NCBI RefSeq assembly: GCF_018982885.2
Contig: NZ_CP081848.1
Coordinates: 3,410,001 to 3,474,000, forward strand
DNA from: Polymorphobacter megasporae
GTDB taxonomy: Bacteria; Pseudomonadota; Alphaproteobacteria; Sphingomonadales; Sphingomonadaceae
Reading direction: 5' to 3'
DNA length: 64,000 nt
Every line of letters starts with the position of its first letter. Positions within the stretch are counted from its first letter, which is position 1. The notes below the pieces were generated by a model. It did not search any database, was not told where the DNA came from, and worked only from the letters and a program-made list of their open reading frames with translations. Position numbers and translations under genes: made by a program. This document shows, one piece after another, positions 63,795-64,000 of the stretch.

Positions 63795-64000
63795 GCCGTC
63801 CCCCCGACGAGCCGTTGCAGCAATGCGGCGTCGACCGTCGCCGCGCGCAGCCCGATCGCGTCGCCCTCGGCCGGGTCGGCGACCCACCATGCACTCGACG
63901 GCGGCAGCGACACGCCAGCGAGAAATTCACCGCGGGCGTCGGGTATGGGCATCGCGCCGGTGATCGCGGCGGCGTAGCTATCGGCGTCGAGGCTGCCCCC
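63791..64000 (-). CDS. Probable T6SS-associated protein TagF, C-terminal part
   Basis: The last 69 residues of a protein running off the right edge. They contain ITGAMPIPDARGEFLAGVSL and the segment SAWWVADPAEGDAIG, recalling TagF/ImpM ends (SxWW). The stop overlaps the pppA start by 4 bp, and the TagF-PppA-PpkA order is usual. The identification rests mostly on context. Confidence 0.55.
   Translation of the reverse strand, partial: GGSLDADSYAAAITGAMPIPDARGEFLAGVSLPPSSAWWVADPAEGDAIGLRAATVDAALLQRLVGGTA

Overview
The window is high-GC DNA from an alphaproteobacterium, most likely of the order Sphingomonadales. The pointers are a PEPxxWA-type C-terminal sorting signal, a TonB-dependent receptor beside a TPR-sulfotransferase, a cspA/IF-1 gene pair, a CYP153 alkane-hydroxylase cluster, and intergenic palindromes of the GTCATCCC(C/G)GCG type. 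No rRNA, tRNA or CRISPR array was recognised. The genus cannot be fixed from this window.

Left end (1-4.6 kb), mobile DNA: the right part of an IS66-family element (end of tnpA, tnpB, tnpC, right end at 2240), an AraC-type regulator, and a decayed tyrosine-recombinase gene. From 4.6 to 16 kb: a CLC anion channel with CBS domains in tandem with an SLC13-type permease with RCK_C domains; a small HNH-like protein that seems to have lost nuclease residues; a two-gene operon of a double-domain KaiC-like ATPase and a hybrid histidine kinase; a LysR regulator; and two exported proteins of unknown role. From 16 to 30 kb: HtrA/DegP protease, glutathione transferase, DUF952 protein, cold-shock protein with IF-1, then a catabolic run on the minus strand (CYP153 P450, 2Fe-2S ferredoxin, GMC alcohol dehydrogenase, ABA4-like membrane protein, Baeyer-Villiger-type monooxygenase). 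Next come pyrC, pgm and an exopolysaccharide-initiating sugar transferase.

Middle (30-44 kb): EamA exporter, chromate-type transporter coupled to an Lrp regulator, LysE exporter, and a PuuA-like glutamine-synthetase-family enzyme. A surface-glycosylation block follows (GT2, GtrA, methyltransferase, ArnT-like GT39), then a TetR regulator with a possible coupled leader peptide, a TonB-dependent receptor and a TPR-sulfotransferase. From 44 to 52.5 kb lies a complete kdp locus (kdpF-A-B-C-D-E, high-affinity K+ uptake). It has an extra membrane micro-ORF ahead of kdpF, a KdpE-like direct repeat upstream and a glycerate-kinase gene overlapping its 3' end.

Right end (52.8-64 kb): a PEP-CTERM protein diverging from a LuxR-type response regulator/hybrid kinase pair, then accessory genes of a type VI secretion system. 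VgrG, an unknown protein, FHA/TagH and PAAR run rightward. They converge on the PpkA-like kinase, PppA-like phosphatase and a truncated TagF-like gene. The T6SS core is not in view and probably lies beyond the right edge.
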